A stretch of DNA of 64,000 bases from Paracoccus sp. DMF-8 (GCF_029309835.1 NZ_JARJHL010000010.1:558001-622000); one strand, 5' to 3'. Counted from the first letter of the stretch, positions 41,314 through 49,641 are shown. Numbers and translations are program-made. The notes: a model not told the origin generated them from the letters alone.

Positions 41314-41328
41314 ATATGCAACGCATAT
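41314..41328. promoter_or_regulatory. Putative LysR-type operator (T-N11-A in inverted repeat)
   Basis: ATATGCAACGCATAT is a perfect 6-bp inverted repeat with a 3-bp centre and contains T-N11-A, the core of LysR-type binding sites. It lies in the divergent region between fdoG and a lysR gene, the usual place for such an operator. Binding is inferred. Confidence 0.45.
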
Positions 41329-41433
41329 CATGAAACTGTGAAGGCCGCTGACCGGCCCCACGACAGCAAAAGGGCGCGCGGCGATGGCGTTACCAGCCTT
41401 GGGAACCAGACGGGCAGGGCGATTCGCCCCCTG

Positions 41434-41461
41434 TTCGTTATGTTTATATATACATAACGAA
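41434..41461. promoter_or_regulatory. Mo-box-like palindrome (candidate ModE/Mop operator)
   Basis: Two perfect 10-bp arms TTCGTTATGT / ACATAACGAA around an 8-bp AT spacer. Its core (24 bp from CGTTATG to CATAACG) closely resembles the E. coli modA ModE operator as I recall it, including the TACATAACG half. It ends 35 bases before the lysR start codon. Since FdoG is a molybdenum enzyme, molybdate-responsive control of this locus is plausible. Confidence 0.55.
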
Positions 41462-41496
41462 AGCCTCCGCCTAGCCTGTCAGAACGGCAGCGCATC

Positions 41497-42384
41497 ATGC
41501 TGATCCGCCATCTGGATTTCTTTGTCACATTGGCCGATGAGCAGCATTTCGGTCGCGCGGCGGCCCTGTGCGGTGTCAGCCAGCCCGCGCTGTCGCTGGC
41601 GATCCGCAAGCTCGAGGAGGATCTGGGCACGACCCTGATCCTGCGCGGCCAGCGTTTCATGGGGCTGACGGCCGAAGGGCAGAAGGTCCTGCAATGGGGA
41701 CGCCAGATCCTGGCGGATTACGGGCATCTGCGCGATGATCTGATGGGGCGGCGCAAGGGCGGCCTGACCGGGCGGCTGCGGCTTGGGGTTGTGGCTTCCG
41801 CCATGCCGCTGGTGCCGCAGATCTCGGCCCTGTTCGAAACACGCAACCCGCTGGCCCGGATCGCGATCAGCCTGCTGCCCGCCCCGGAGATTGCCGGGGC
41901 GATCGGCCGTTTCGACATTGACGGCGCAGTCAGCGAAACCGATGGCCGTCCCGTGCCGGGCTTGCGCGCCCTGCCGCTTGGACCGCAGAAACTGATTTTC
42001 GCCTGCCCGTCGGGTCACCCCTTTGCCGATGATCCGACGATCACCTGGCGCGAGGCGATCACCCAGCCCCTGTGCAGCGTCGACGGCGCGATTGCCGCGC
42101 ATCTCGACGCAAGGCAGGTCGCCGCATCCATTGCCTGCGCGACGCTGGACGGTGTGCTGGCGCATCTGCGTTTGGGTCAATGGTGCGCGCTGGTGCCCGA
42201 ATGTTTCGCGGCGCTGCTGGCCCCGGACGATGACATCATCCTGCGCGAAATCGCGGGCGGCGGCTTGCGACTGGCCCATGCCGTCCTGCTGCCGCAGCGC
42301 GACCCGCCGTCGCCGATGGTCAATGCGCTGGCCGATTGCATTGCCGCGCTTGGGGATGGCGTTGCGGGGCAGGGGACGCCTTGA
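41497..42384 (+). CDS. LysR-family transcriptional regulator
   Basis: A 295-aa LTTR with the N-terminal winged HTH (residues 1-60; LADEQHFGRAAALCGVSQPALSLAIRKLEEDLG) and the periplasmic-binding-like effector domain from about residue 88 (GRLRLGVVASAMPLVPQI). Divergent from fdoG, suggesting it regulates the formate dehydrogenase operon. Two palindromes lie upstream. Downstream, a response regulator and kinase follow in the same direction, 78 bases away. The effector is unknown; formate or a related small acid would fit the context. Confidence 0.9.
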   Translation: MLIRHLDFFVTLADEQHFGRAAALCGVSQPALSLAIRKLEEDLGTTLILRGQRFMGLTAEGQKVLQWGRQILADYGHLRDDLMGRRKGGLTGRLRLGVVASAMPLVPQISALFETRNPLARIAISLLPAPEIAGAIGRFDIDGAVSETDGRPVPGLRALPLGPQKLIFACPSGHPFADDPTITWREAITQPLCSVDGAIAAHLDARQVAASIACATLDGVLAHLRLGQWCALVPECFAALLAPDDDIILREIAGGGLRLAHAVLLPQRDPPSPMVNALADCIAALGDGVAGQGTP

Positions 42385-42462
42385 CCCCCTTGGCCCTCAG
42401 AGGGCAAAATGCGGCCTATACGGGCTTTGCCCCAGATGCCCGTTTCGGGGACAGGAGGGATG

Positions 42463-43725
42463 ATGTCCGCTGCCAGCACGATCACGGCCGCCCCAAGGGC
42501 CAATGCCGCATTTGGCAGGCAGTTGGCGCAGGCCTCTGTGCTGGTTGTCGACGACGAACCCGGCATGCGCAATTTCATGGCCCGGATCCTTGGCCCGCAA
42601 TGCCGCCGGATCGAGCTTGCCGCCACCGTCGGCGAGGCGGCCGACTGGCTGGCCGTCGAACATTTCGACGTGATCGTTCTCGACAATATTCTGGGCAATG
42701 ATCGCGGGCTGGACTGGCTGCGGCTGCAGCGCGAGAAGGGTTTCGTGCCGCCGGTCGTGCTGATTTCGGCCTTTGCCGATCTGGAAACCGCCATTCAGGC
42801 GATGCAGGCGGGGGCGGCGGATCTGATCCTCAAGCCCTTTCGGTCGAACCAGCTTTTGTCGGCGGTGGCGCGTCTGGTCGAACAAAGCTGGCTGCGTTCC
42901 GAAAATCAGGCCCTGCGACAGGAATTGCGGCGCGGTGCCGATGCCAGCCTGCGCCTTGACCGCCTGATCGGCACCTCGCCCGCGATCGAGGAGATCCGCG
43001 CCACCGTGGACCGCGTCGCCCCCTTGCCCTCCAGCGTGTTGCTGACCGGAGAGTCGGGCACCGGCAAAGAGGTCGTTGCCCGGCTGATCCATGATCTGTC
43101 CCCCCGCCGCGAGCGTCCCTTTATCCCCGTGAACTGCGCAACCATGCCCGAGGAAATGGTCGATTCCGAACTGTTCGGCCATCTTCAGGGCGCCTTTCCC
43201 GGCGCCACCACCCATCGCGAGGGGCTGTTTCTGCATGCGCAGGGCGGCACCTTGTTTCTGGACGAAATCGCCGAATTGCCGCTGGCCACGCAGGCCAAGC
43301 TGCTGCGCGTGATCGAGGATCGCAGGATCCGTCCCCTAGGCGCGGAACGCGAATTGCCGACCGATCTGCGGCTGGTCTTTGCCACCAACACCGACCTGGA
43401 GGCGCGGGTGGCGCAAGGGCGTTTCCGCGCTGATCTGTATTACCGCATCAATATCGTGCAACTGCGGATGCCGCCGTTGCGCGAGCGTGGCGGTGACGTG
43501 ATCGAACTGGCCCGGCTTTTCATGCAGCGCCAGTCGCGCGATCTGGGCCTGCCGCAGATCCCGATCCCGCCCGAGGTCCAATCCGCGCTGCAGGCCATGA
43601 CCTGGCCCGGCAATGTCCGCGAATTGCGCAATCTGATCGAACGCGCCCTGATCCTTGGCCGCTTCCCGCCCGAAATCCTGCCCGAAATCCCGCCCCCCGC
43701 AGAGCCTCCGCTTGACCGGGACTGA
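42463..43725 (+). CDS. NtrC-type response regulator (REC-AAA+) with GAFPGA loop and no DNA-binding domain
   Basis: A 420-aa protein. The receiver domain (about 25-140) has acidic pair D30/D31, phospho-acceptor D74 (VIVLDNILG) and Lys in LKPF. The AAA+ domain has Walker A GESGTGKE, Walker B GGTLFLDEIAEL, and RADLYYRINIVQLRMPPLRER. The sigma54-contact loop reads GAFPGA (Pro246 for Thr). The protein ends 30 residues after WPGNVRELRNLIERAL, leaving no room for the usual Fis-type HTH. AGGAGG lies 4 bases before ATG 42463; ATG 42460 is too close to the site. Overlaps the kinase gene; cognate pair inferred. Confidence 0.88.
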   Translation: MSAASTITAAPRANAAFGRQLAQASVLVVDDEPGMRNFMARILGPQCRRIELAATVGEAADWLAVEHFDVIVLDNILGNDRGLDWLRLQREKGFVPPVVLISAFADLETAIQAMQAGAADLILKPFRSNQLLSAVARLVEQSWLRSENQALRQELRRGADASLRLDRLIGTSPAIEEIRATVDRVAPLPSSVLLTGESGTGKEVVARLIHDLSPRRERPFIPVNCATMPEEMVDSELFGHLQGAFPGATTHREGLFLHAQGGTLFLDEIAELPLATQAKLLRVIEDRRIRPLGAERELPTDLRLVFATNTDLEARVAQGRFRADLYYRINIVQLRMPPLRERGGDVIELARLFMQRQSRDLGLPQIPIPPEVQSALQAMTWPGNVRELRNLIERALILGRFPPEILPEIPPPAEPPLDRD

Positions 43726-45679
43726 ATCCACGCCCCGCCGTTCGGTTCGGGCGCGGCTGCTGATGATTGCCCTGCTGCCCATGCTGATCCTGATGCCGCT
43801 GCTGATCGGCATCACCATGCAGCGCTGGATCTGGCGCACGGACCAGATCCTTGCCGCGCGGGTGGCCAGCGACCTCACCGTGGCCCAGCAATATCTGATG
43901 CATCTGATCGCCAGCACCGATGACCAGCTTGCTGCGCTGGCGGGTTCGGTGGCGTTTCGTGAGCGGATCGAAAGCGACCTTGCCGGGTTTCTGGCCGAAA
44001 ACCGGGACAGGCTGGGGCTGGATTACCTGCTGTTGCTGGCTGATGCCTACCAGCCCCGACACCGCAACGGAACCCCGGCGCTGCCCGAAGAAACCGGCAT
44101 TGTCGTGCTGGAAGCCCAGACCCTGAGCCAACTTTCCCCCGATCTTCCGCGCCGCGCATTGGTTCTGCTGGCCGATCCCCGGCAGCCAGCCCGGACCGAG
44201 GCGCGCGGCATGGTCATCCACGCCTCGGCCCCCGTCATCCTGCCGGATGGGCAACGCCTGCGGCTGGTCGGGGGGATCTTGCTGAACAACAACACCGGTT
44301 TTGTCGACCGGATCAACGAACTGGTCTATCCGGCATCGGCGAATGGGGCACGAGGCGATATCGCGCGCGGCTTCGATCTGGGTGTCACCACGCTGTTTCT
44401 GGACGATATCCGCATCGCAACGACGCTGCGACCCGAAGGCGGCGCGCGCGCCCTGGGCACCCGTGCGTCGGCGCCGGTCAGCGCGCGGGTGCTGGATCAG
44501 GGCGGCAGCTGGCACGACACGGCGATGGTCGTGAACGCGCCCTATATCTCGGCCTATGAGGCTTTGACGGATGTTTCCGGCGCAAGGGTCGGGATGCTTT
44601 ACGCGGGGATCCCCAAGGCGCCCTATCGCGATGCGCGGCGGGTGACCTGGGCGATCAGCAGTGGCGCCTTTCTCATCGCCTTGCTGCTGTTTCTGCCGCT
44701 GTTCCTGTCCTGGGCGCGGGGCATATTCCGCCCGCTCGAAGCGATGGGGCGCACGATTTCGCGGGTCGAAAACGGCGATATGGGGGCGCGCACCATATCC
44801 GGCGCGGTGGTGGAACAGCGCAGGGGGGCGGATGAAATCCTGCGTCTCGCCCGACATCTGGACCGTTTGCTGGATCTTGTGCAGCAGCGCGATCACGATC
44901 TGCGCGCGCTGAACGCGGGACTGAACCAAAGGGTCGAGGAACGCACTGCCGAATTGACACAGGCCAATCGGGCCCTGGCCGAGGCGACGCGGCAGTTGGT
45001 CCTGTCGGAAAAACTCGCCACCATCGGCGAGGTTACGGCGGGCGTCGCGCATGAAATCAACAACCCGCTTGCGGTGATTCAGGGCAATGTCGACGTGCTG
45101 CGCCTGATCCTTGACGAACAGGGCTGCGAGACGCCGGCCGAGCTTGCGCTGATTGATGAGCAGGTTCACCGGATCGGCGCGCTGGTCAGTCAGCTTCTGC
45201 AATTCGCCCGCCCCGAAGAATTCGCCGGCGCAACGGTTCTGAACGATCCGTCGCAGGTCGCGGCCGATCTGCGCCCGCTGATCCAGCATCTCCTGAGCGG
45301 GATCGACTATCGGACGGATCTGCACTCGACCGGGTTGATTGCCATGAATGTTCATGAGCTGCAGCAGATTCTGGTCAATCTTGCCACGAATGCGATTCAG
45401 GCGATGCCGAATGGCGGGACGCTGATCCTGGGCTGCAAGGATCAAACCCTCGGCGAGCGCCCGGGCATCGCCCTGACCCTGCGCGATAATGGAGAGGGGA
45501 TGGCGCCCGAAACCGTCGCGCAGATATTCGATCCATTCTACACCACCAGAGGCCGCCGGGGCACCGAGCTCGGGCTGTCCATCTGCCAGACGCTGGTCAA
45601 CCGCCATGAAGGTCAGATCCGCGCCGAGAGCGCGCCGGGGCAGGGAAGCACGTTCACCATCTGGTTGCCTGCCGCCTGA
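43712..45679 (+). CDS. Membrane sensor histidine kinase (NtrB/DctB-like)
   Basis: About 655 aa from TTG 43712 (14-base overlap with the response regulator; ATG 43760 is an alternative). TM1 is LLMIALLPMLILMPLLIG near the start, then a periplasmic sensor region of about 290 residues, TM2 SSGAFLIALLLFLPLFLSW, a HAMP-like segment (RGIFRPLEAMGRTISRVENGD), and a coiled-coil. H-box GVAHEINNPLAVIQGN has His447, N-box is NLATNAIQAM, and G1 is DNGEGM. The G2 motif reads GTELGLS rather than GTGLGLS. Partner of the preceding response regulator. The signal is unknown; the location suggests formate, redox state or motility. Confidence 0.88.
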   Translation: MTGTESTPRRSVRARLLMIALLPMLILMPLLIGITMQRWIWRTDQILAARVASDLTVAQQYLMHLIASTDDQLAALAGSVAFRERIESDLAGFLAENRDRLGLDYLLLLADAYQPRHRNGTPALPEETGIVVLEAQTLSQLSPDLPRRALVLLADPRQPARTEARGMVIHASAPVILPDGQRLRLVGGILLNNNTGFVDRINELVYPASANGARGDIARGFDLGVTTLFLDDIRIATTLRPEGGARALGTRASAPVSARVLDQGGSWHDTAMVVNAPYISAYEALTDVSGARVGMLYAGIPKAPYRDARRVTWAISSGAFLIALLLFLPLFLSWARGIFRPLEAMGRTISRVENGDMGARTISGAVVEQRRGADEILRLARHLDRLLDLVQQRDHDLRALNAGLNQRVEERTAELTQANRALAEATRQLVLSEKLATIGEVTAGVAHEINNPLAVIQGNVDVLRLILDEQGCETPAELALIDEQVHRIGALVSQLLQFARPEEFAGATVLNDPSQVAADLRPLIQHLLSGIDYRTDLHSTGLIAMNVHELQQILVNLATNAIQAMPNGGTLILGCKDQTLGERPGIALTLRDNGEGMAPETVAQIFDPFYTTRGRRGTELGLSICQTLVNRHEGQIRAESAPGQGSTFTIWLPAA

Positions 45680-45728
45680 CAAAAAGCCACTGACAAATAT
45701 GGTTGTCGCGCGCGTTCCATCGGACGCC

Positions 45729-46385
45729 CTATCGAATCGAAATGATCTCGTGCGCATAGGCATATGAGCCGCCTGCCAACGTCAGAACGACGCCATCCGA
45801 TTTGAGTTCGGCACCCGTGACTTGAGCCGTGGTGTAACCTTGGGACGTCGAGGCAAGGCTGCCGTCCTTGAAGGATTCGACCGTGAAACTGTAGGTGCCG
45901 GGTTCAAGCGTGCCGCCAGAGGCCGTCTCGCCGGACCATGTGATTTCGGTGGCTGTCGTCGAGGCCGGCAGCCGGGCCACTTCAATGCCAGAGGTATTCT
46001 TGACCACAAGAAAGCTGGTATCCGCCGAGGCGGGCGGCGCCACGCTGATGGCCAGAGGCGTGCCGTCAAAGCTTGCCGGGGCGCTGGATGCGACTTCGCG
46101 GCCGATCCAGTCACTGTATTTCGACAGATCACCAAGAATCGAGCTTTCAGCCAGCGCTGTCAGCAATGTATTGGTTTTAACCTGCTGCTCTACCCCCGAA
46201 AATGTCGCAAGCTGCACGGCAAAATCGGTCCCTTCCATTGGATTGAGGGGATCCTGATTCTTGATCTGCGCCGTCAGCATGGTCAGAAACGTCTGGAAAT
46301 CACCATTGGACAGAACGCTGCCGGTCGCGGTCGAATTGGTTCGTTGTTGATTCTGCAAGTTGTTAACCTGGCTGATGCTAGTCAT
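45729..46385 (-). CDS. flgD: Flagellar hook capping/assembly protein FlgD
   Basis: A 218-aa scaffold for hook assembly, exported by the flagellar type III system. The N-terminal FlgD domain is clear: NGDFQTFLTMLTAQIKNQDPLNPMEGTDFAVQLATFSGVEQQ (residues about 27-68). The rest is the Tudor/FnIII-like part (TWSGETASGGTLEPGTYSFTV). It follows fliK by one base in the same orientation and converges with the sensor kinase gene. Codon choice is less GC-biased than in flanking chromosomal genes. Confidence 0.93.
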   Translation of the reverse strand: MTSISQVNNLQNQQRTNSTATGSVLSNGDFQTFLTMLTAQIKNQDPLNPMEGTDFAVQLATFSGVEQQVKTNTLLTALAESSILGDLSKYSDWIGREVASSAPASFDGTPLAISVAPPASADTSFLVVKNTSGIEVARLPASTTATEITWSGETASGGTLEPGTYSFTVESFKDGSLASTSQGYTTAQVTGAELKSDGVVLTLAGGSYAYAHEIISIR

Positions 46386-46386
46386 G

Positions 46387-47556
46387 TCAAAGCCTTATGT
46401 CGATATTTTCAGAATTGGCGGTGCCGCCTTGGAGTGGGTAAAAGAGTGCTATATGCCGAGGTCCGGCAGCATCGATCTCGTCGTGGCTTTCATGCCTGAT
46501 ACTGTTTAAAAGAATTGCCGGACGTTGATCGTTCTGACCCGGCTGACTGTCGTTCCAGCGAAAATCCAGATTGAAATCGGACAATCCTGCATCCCTCAGT
46601 TCTCTGTGAAGGCTGTCAGCGTTTCTGCGCAGCAGATCCAGCGTCTCGGGGCGCTCTGCATAGATGACCAACGTGGTTCTGTCGCCATTTGAAAAGGATA
46701 TCCGCAAGGCGCCAAGTTCGTCTGGTGACATGTGGACATCCAGATCCCCGTTTTCAGATTTTCCGACCTGAACGATGATTCGATTGGCAAGGTTTCTGAA
46801 CCTGCTTGCGGCCGTCGCAGACATGTCGGCGAAGGGCATCGAGGACCTTTGCGCTGTTTCAACCGTCATCAGGACGTCGAAATCCTGATGACCTCCGCCC
46901 TGTGTCGCGCCGTCATCGGCCAGGCTTTGTTGATCGCCTTCGCCGTTCTGATTGCTGAAACCTTTCGTGAGGTCCTCGGCGGCAGAATATTCCAGAATAT
47001 GACCATTGGCATCAGAGCCGACAGCCGTGATCGAATCACTTCGAGATGCCCTGATTTCATCAACACCCGATCGCGAGATGATCTCACCATCACGATCTGC
47101 AGGCTGATGCGACGTTAGGTCTTTATTGCTTTGTCCGCCGACGGCGACTGTTGAAAGGCTGGGGAGCGGCACAACATCTGCATCAGATTCATCTTCGGCA
47201 GAGCTTCCGTTCGCGCGAACCATGCTTTCCGAACCTGCAGGGTTCGCTGGTTGCGGCGAAGAAATGACATGTCGATTCTGTTCAAGCATCTGTTCTGGTG
47301 GACAGGTTTCCTCCTCGACGGAATCGTCTCGATCCTGATCATCGGTCACATGATCTTCGCGCTTGCCGGTTGTCCTCTCTTCTTCATTGATCGAAGTAGA
47401 TCTGCTTGCAGACTTGGCGACGTCATTCGTCGAATTCCGGGACAAAGCGGTGGAAAATTCCTCTGCCGATACAGACTCTTGACGGCTTTCTGAAGGCAGC
47501 CTTCGCTCATGGAGAGGTTGGGCAGCGGGGAGGGCGAGGGTGCGGTCCATTTGCAT
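46387..47556 (-). CDS. fliK: Flagellar hook-length control protein FliK (divergent)
   Basis: A 389-aa protein. The first ~245 residues are polar, low-complexity and poorly conserved (SRQESVSAEEFSTALSRNSTND and similar), as in FliK molecular rulers. The C-terminal Flg_hook domain is recognisable: RFRNLANRIIVQVGKSENGDLDVHMSPDELGALRISF, then RPETLDLLRRNADSLHRELRDAGL. FliK measures hook length and switches export specificity. The start is set to ATG 47556 with GGAG 6 bases upstream; a TTG 12 bases earlier is possible. Base composition is notably AT-rich compared with the genome. Confidence 0.82.
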   Translation of the reverse strand: MQMDRTLALPAAQPLHERRLPSESRQESVSAEEFSTALSRNSTNDVAKSASRSTSINEEERTTGKREDHVTDDQDRDDSVEEETCPPEQMLEQNRHVISSPQPANPAGSESMVRANGSSAEDESDADVVPLPSLSTVAVGGQSNKDLTSHQPADRDGEIISRSGVDEIRASRSDSITAVGSDANGHILEYSAAEDLTKGFSNQNGEGDQQSLADDGATQGGGHQDFDVLMTVETAQRSSMPFADMSATAASRFRNLANRIIVQVGKSENGDLDVHMSPDELGALRISFSNGDRTTLVIYAERPETLDLLRRNADSLHRELRDAGLSDFNLDFRWNDSQPGQNDQRPAILLNSIRHESHDEIDAAGPRHIALFYPLQGGTANSENIDIRL

Positions 47557-47660
47557 GCGATGCTCCAAATTCTGAGTGATGATTATCAGGCGAAGGTTAC
47601 CAAATATTTACTGCTTCCGGTTATGAGAAGGAATGAGCCAATCCTTGACAGGGAGTTAAG

Positions 47661-47885
47661 ATGATCGACCTGAGGACAGTGACGGAAACACGGGTCCAAA
47701 TGCAAAAATCCGATGCGGCGGCCGGCATGAATAAGCTATTCCTTTCCGAATCGTTAAAATTGATGGGGCCGCTTACATCAGGCGGAAGTTTCTCGGGCGG
47801 CAACGCAGAGGAGCAGTTCGCCAGCTTTCTGATTGACGCTTACGCGGAGGTCGTAGCAAGGAAAATAGATCTGGTAACTATCTGA
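47661..47885 (+). CDS. FlgJ-like rod-binding protein
   Basis: A 74-aa protein resembling the rod-binding domain of FlgJ without the muramidase part: MNKLFLSESLKLMGPL, then FSGGNAEEQFASFLIDAYAEVVARK. Short FlgJ forms are common in alphaproteobacteria, where a separate SltF-type enzyme opens the peptidoglycan. AGGGAG lies before the start. Divergent from fliK and 11 bases upstream of the next small gene. Confidence 0.7.
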   Translation: MIDLRTVTETRVQMQKSDAAAGMNKLFLSESLKLMGPLTSGGSFSGGNAEEQFASFLIDAYAEVVARKIDLVTI

Positions 47886-47896
47886 AGGAATCACAG

Positions 47897-48208
47897 ATGA
47901 ATTTGATGGAACATATTTCCGAAATCCGGACTGCCATTTCCGATCTGGATCTGAATCGAGCGATATATCTGTTCGACCAACTTGAAAGTGAGTTGAGAGA
48001 TGGTGAAATCGACAAATCCGACCACTCTGAGATTCAGCGGGCGCTTGATGATATTCTGGCGCTCGCGCAATCGACACATGACGGCATCGGTGCGGCGCGC
48101 AAGCAGATGAAAAAAATAATTTCGGAAGCTGGTCGAATTGATGTCTACGACAAGCTGGGAGAAAAAATCAGCCCTGAGGTCGGGGGTGAACTGGTGTGGA
48201 AGTATTGA
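47897..48208 (+). CDS. Small helical flagellar-cluster protein, possible FlgN-like chaperone
   Basis: A 103-aa acidic, almost wholly helical protein (ISEIRTAISDLDLNRAIYLFDQLESELRDGE; IQRALDDILALAQSTHDGIGAARKQMKKI). It lies between the flgJ-like and flagellin genes with an AAGGAA site. Size, charge and helicity fit a flagellar export chaperone such as FlgN, which in alphaproteobacteria is poorly conserved, but no diagnostic motif is visible and the assignment is positional. Confidence 0.55.
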   Translation: MNLMEHISEIRTAISDLDLNRAIYLFDQLESELRDGEIDKSDHSEIQRALDDILALAQSTHDGIGAARKQMKKIISEAGRIDVYDKLGEKISPEVGGELVWKY

Positions 48209-48374
48209 ATAAAAATTGATCTGGTATTTTCTTGAGATTGCGCCAGTTCCATGATTTCAAGATATCAGCCCGAAACCGGGCGAATGCAGGAAGCACGGAA
48301 GTTCAAACATCTTCCGCTGGTCAGAAGGCCAATATTTCAGAAACATGGCTAAAGCCATTTGACAGGAGGACTAT

Positions 48375-49205
48375 ATGTCCAGCATTCTGACCAACAACAG
48401 CGCCATCGTTGCCTTGCAAACGCTGAAAAGCATCAACAACAACCTGGCAAAGACCCAGGACGAGATCTCGACCGGCAAATCCATCGCTACGGCCAAGGAC
48501 AATGCCGCAATCTGGGCGATCTCCAAGGTGATGGAAGGCGAACAGACGACCTTCAAAACCATCCAGAGCAACCTGAACGCTGCCGGCTCGGTCGTCGCGA
48601 CCGGTCAGGCCGGTGCGGAAAGTGTCGCCGAACTGCTGAAAGAGGTAAAGGAGTTGGTTGCCGGTGCGACCAGCGACCTGATGGATGCGCCCGCGCGCAC
48701 CAAAACTCAGGCGGAAATCACTCGCAAGTTTGAACAGATGACGTCGATCGTCAATACGACCCAGATGAACGGCGTGAACTTGCTGAGCAACAACACAGCG
48801 CGTCAATTCCTTGCCTCTGCCAACGCTGGCGTTGCTGTCGCCGCCGATCACTATATCTCGATCACGGGTATTGATCTGACCGGCACTCTCGCACCGGCGA
48901 TCGCGCTGACCATCACGGACACCGCGACTGCAGCAGCTTCGCTCGCACTTGTTGATACTGCACTGGATGCGGTATTGACCGGCGCAGCGACGCTCGGCGC
49001 GACCGCCAAGCGTATCAGCGACCAGTCGACCTTTGTCGGCAAACTGTCCGACTCGCTGAAAGTCGGCGTCGGCGCGCTTGTCGATGCCGATATGGAGGAG
49101 GCGTCCGCCCGCCTGCAGGCGCTGCAGACGCAGCAGCAACTGGGCATCCAGTCGCTGTCCATCGCGAACCAGGCTCCGTCGTCGATCCTGTCGCTGTTCC
49201 GCTAA
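48375..49205 (+). CDS. fliC: Flagellin
   Basis: A 276-aa short flagellin. The conserved N-terminal D0/D1 (SILTNNSAIVALQTLKSINNNL, STGKSIATAKDNAAIWAISK) and C-terminal D1/D0 (VGALVDADMEEASARLQALQTQQQLGIQSLSIANQ, ending LSLFR) are present. The variable middle is only about 90 residues with no cysteine. AGGAGG precedes the start. Followed by an inverted repeat and then flaF-flbT, the standard alphaproteobacterial flagellin-control arrangement. Confidence 0.95.
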   Translation: MSSILTNNSAIVALQTLKSINNNLAKTQDEISTGKSIATAKDNAAIWAISKVMEGEQTTFKTIQSNLNAAGSVVATGQAGAESVAELLKEVKELVAGATSDLMDAPARTKTQAEITRKFEQMTSIVNTTQMNGVNLLSNNTARQFLASANAGVAVAADHYISITGIDLTGTLAPAIALTITDTATAAASLALVDTALDAVLTGAATLGATAKRISDQSTFVGKLSDSLKVGVGALVDADMEEASARLQALQTQQQLGIQSLSIANQAPSSILSLFR

Positions 49206-49213
49206 TATCCTGA

Positions 49214-49238
49214 GCGGGGCGTCCATTGGGCGCCCCGC
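49214..49238 (+). terminator. Stem-loop after flagellin, probable attenuator
   Basis: GCGGGGCG (49214-49221) pairs perfectly with CGCCCCGC (49231-49238). There is no T-run, so it may protect the flagellin mRNA 3' end or partly terminate, lowering flaF-flbT expression relative to flagellin. Confidence 0.5.
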
Positions 49239-49272
49239 GCGCCCATTCAAACAACTTTGACAGGTTATCATA

Positions 49273-49641
49273 TTGAATCCCGCACCGTTCAGAACGACAA
49301 TCGCCGGATTTGGCTCTGATATTGTTCGCACCGATCGCGACAATGAATATGAAGCATTTTCGCGCGTCACGCATATGCTTCACCAGGCACAGGCAGCCGA
49401 GGGGCGGCAGGCTGAAATCCTGGCTGTTGATCGAAACAACCAGCTTTGGACCATTCTCGCCAATGATCTGGCTCTGTCCGGGAACCGTATGCCTGATGAA
49501 CTGCGTGCCGGACTGCTTTCTTTGGCGATTTTTTCATTGCGGCATGGACATCGTGTCCTGATCGGAGAAGCTGAGGTCGATCCGTTGATTGATATCAACC
49601 AGCGGATCATGAAGGGGTTGCGAGGGGATGTGATCCTATGA
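49273..49641 (+). CDS. flaF: Flagellin biosynthesis regulator FlaF
   Basis: A 122-aa protein of the FlaF family, which in Caulobacter promotes flagellin synthesis and export. Motifs: DNEYEAFSRVTHMLHQA, then NQLWTILANDLALSGNRMPDELRAGLLSLAIFSLRHG. The start is TTG 49273 (first residues NPAPFRTTIAGFG) behind a weak GACAGG site; no upstream ATG fits. Overlaps flbT by ATGA. Confidence 0.9.
   Translation: MNPAPFRTTIAGFGSDIVRTDRDNEYEAFSRVTHMLHQAQAAEGRQAEILAVDRNNQLWTILANDLALSGNRMPDELRAGLLSLAIFSLRHGHRVLIGEAEVDPLIDINQRIMKGLRGDVIL

Larger units (their letters stand above)
41071..41496. promoter_or_regulatory. Divergent promoter region between fdoG and the LysR-type gene
   Basis: 426 bp, clearly AT-richer than its flanks between about 41220 and 41480. 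It contains no convincing gene. It holds two palindromes: ATATGC-AAC-GCATAT (41314-41328) and a 28-bp element (41434-41461). Promoters for fdoGHI-fdhE (leftward) and lysR-RR-HK (rightward) must lie here; no unambiguous sigma70 or sigma54 box pair was identified by eye. Confidence 0.7.

Noticed and set aside
37978..41361. FdoG starting about 290 bases further upstream
   Set aside because: The added residues are not conserved, and the Tat motif with a strong ribosome site defines the start at 41070.
48209..48374. Sigma28 or sigma54 promoter for flagellin
   Set aside because: No box pair with acceptable match and spacing found by eye.
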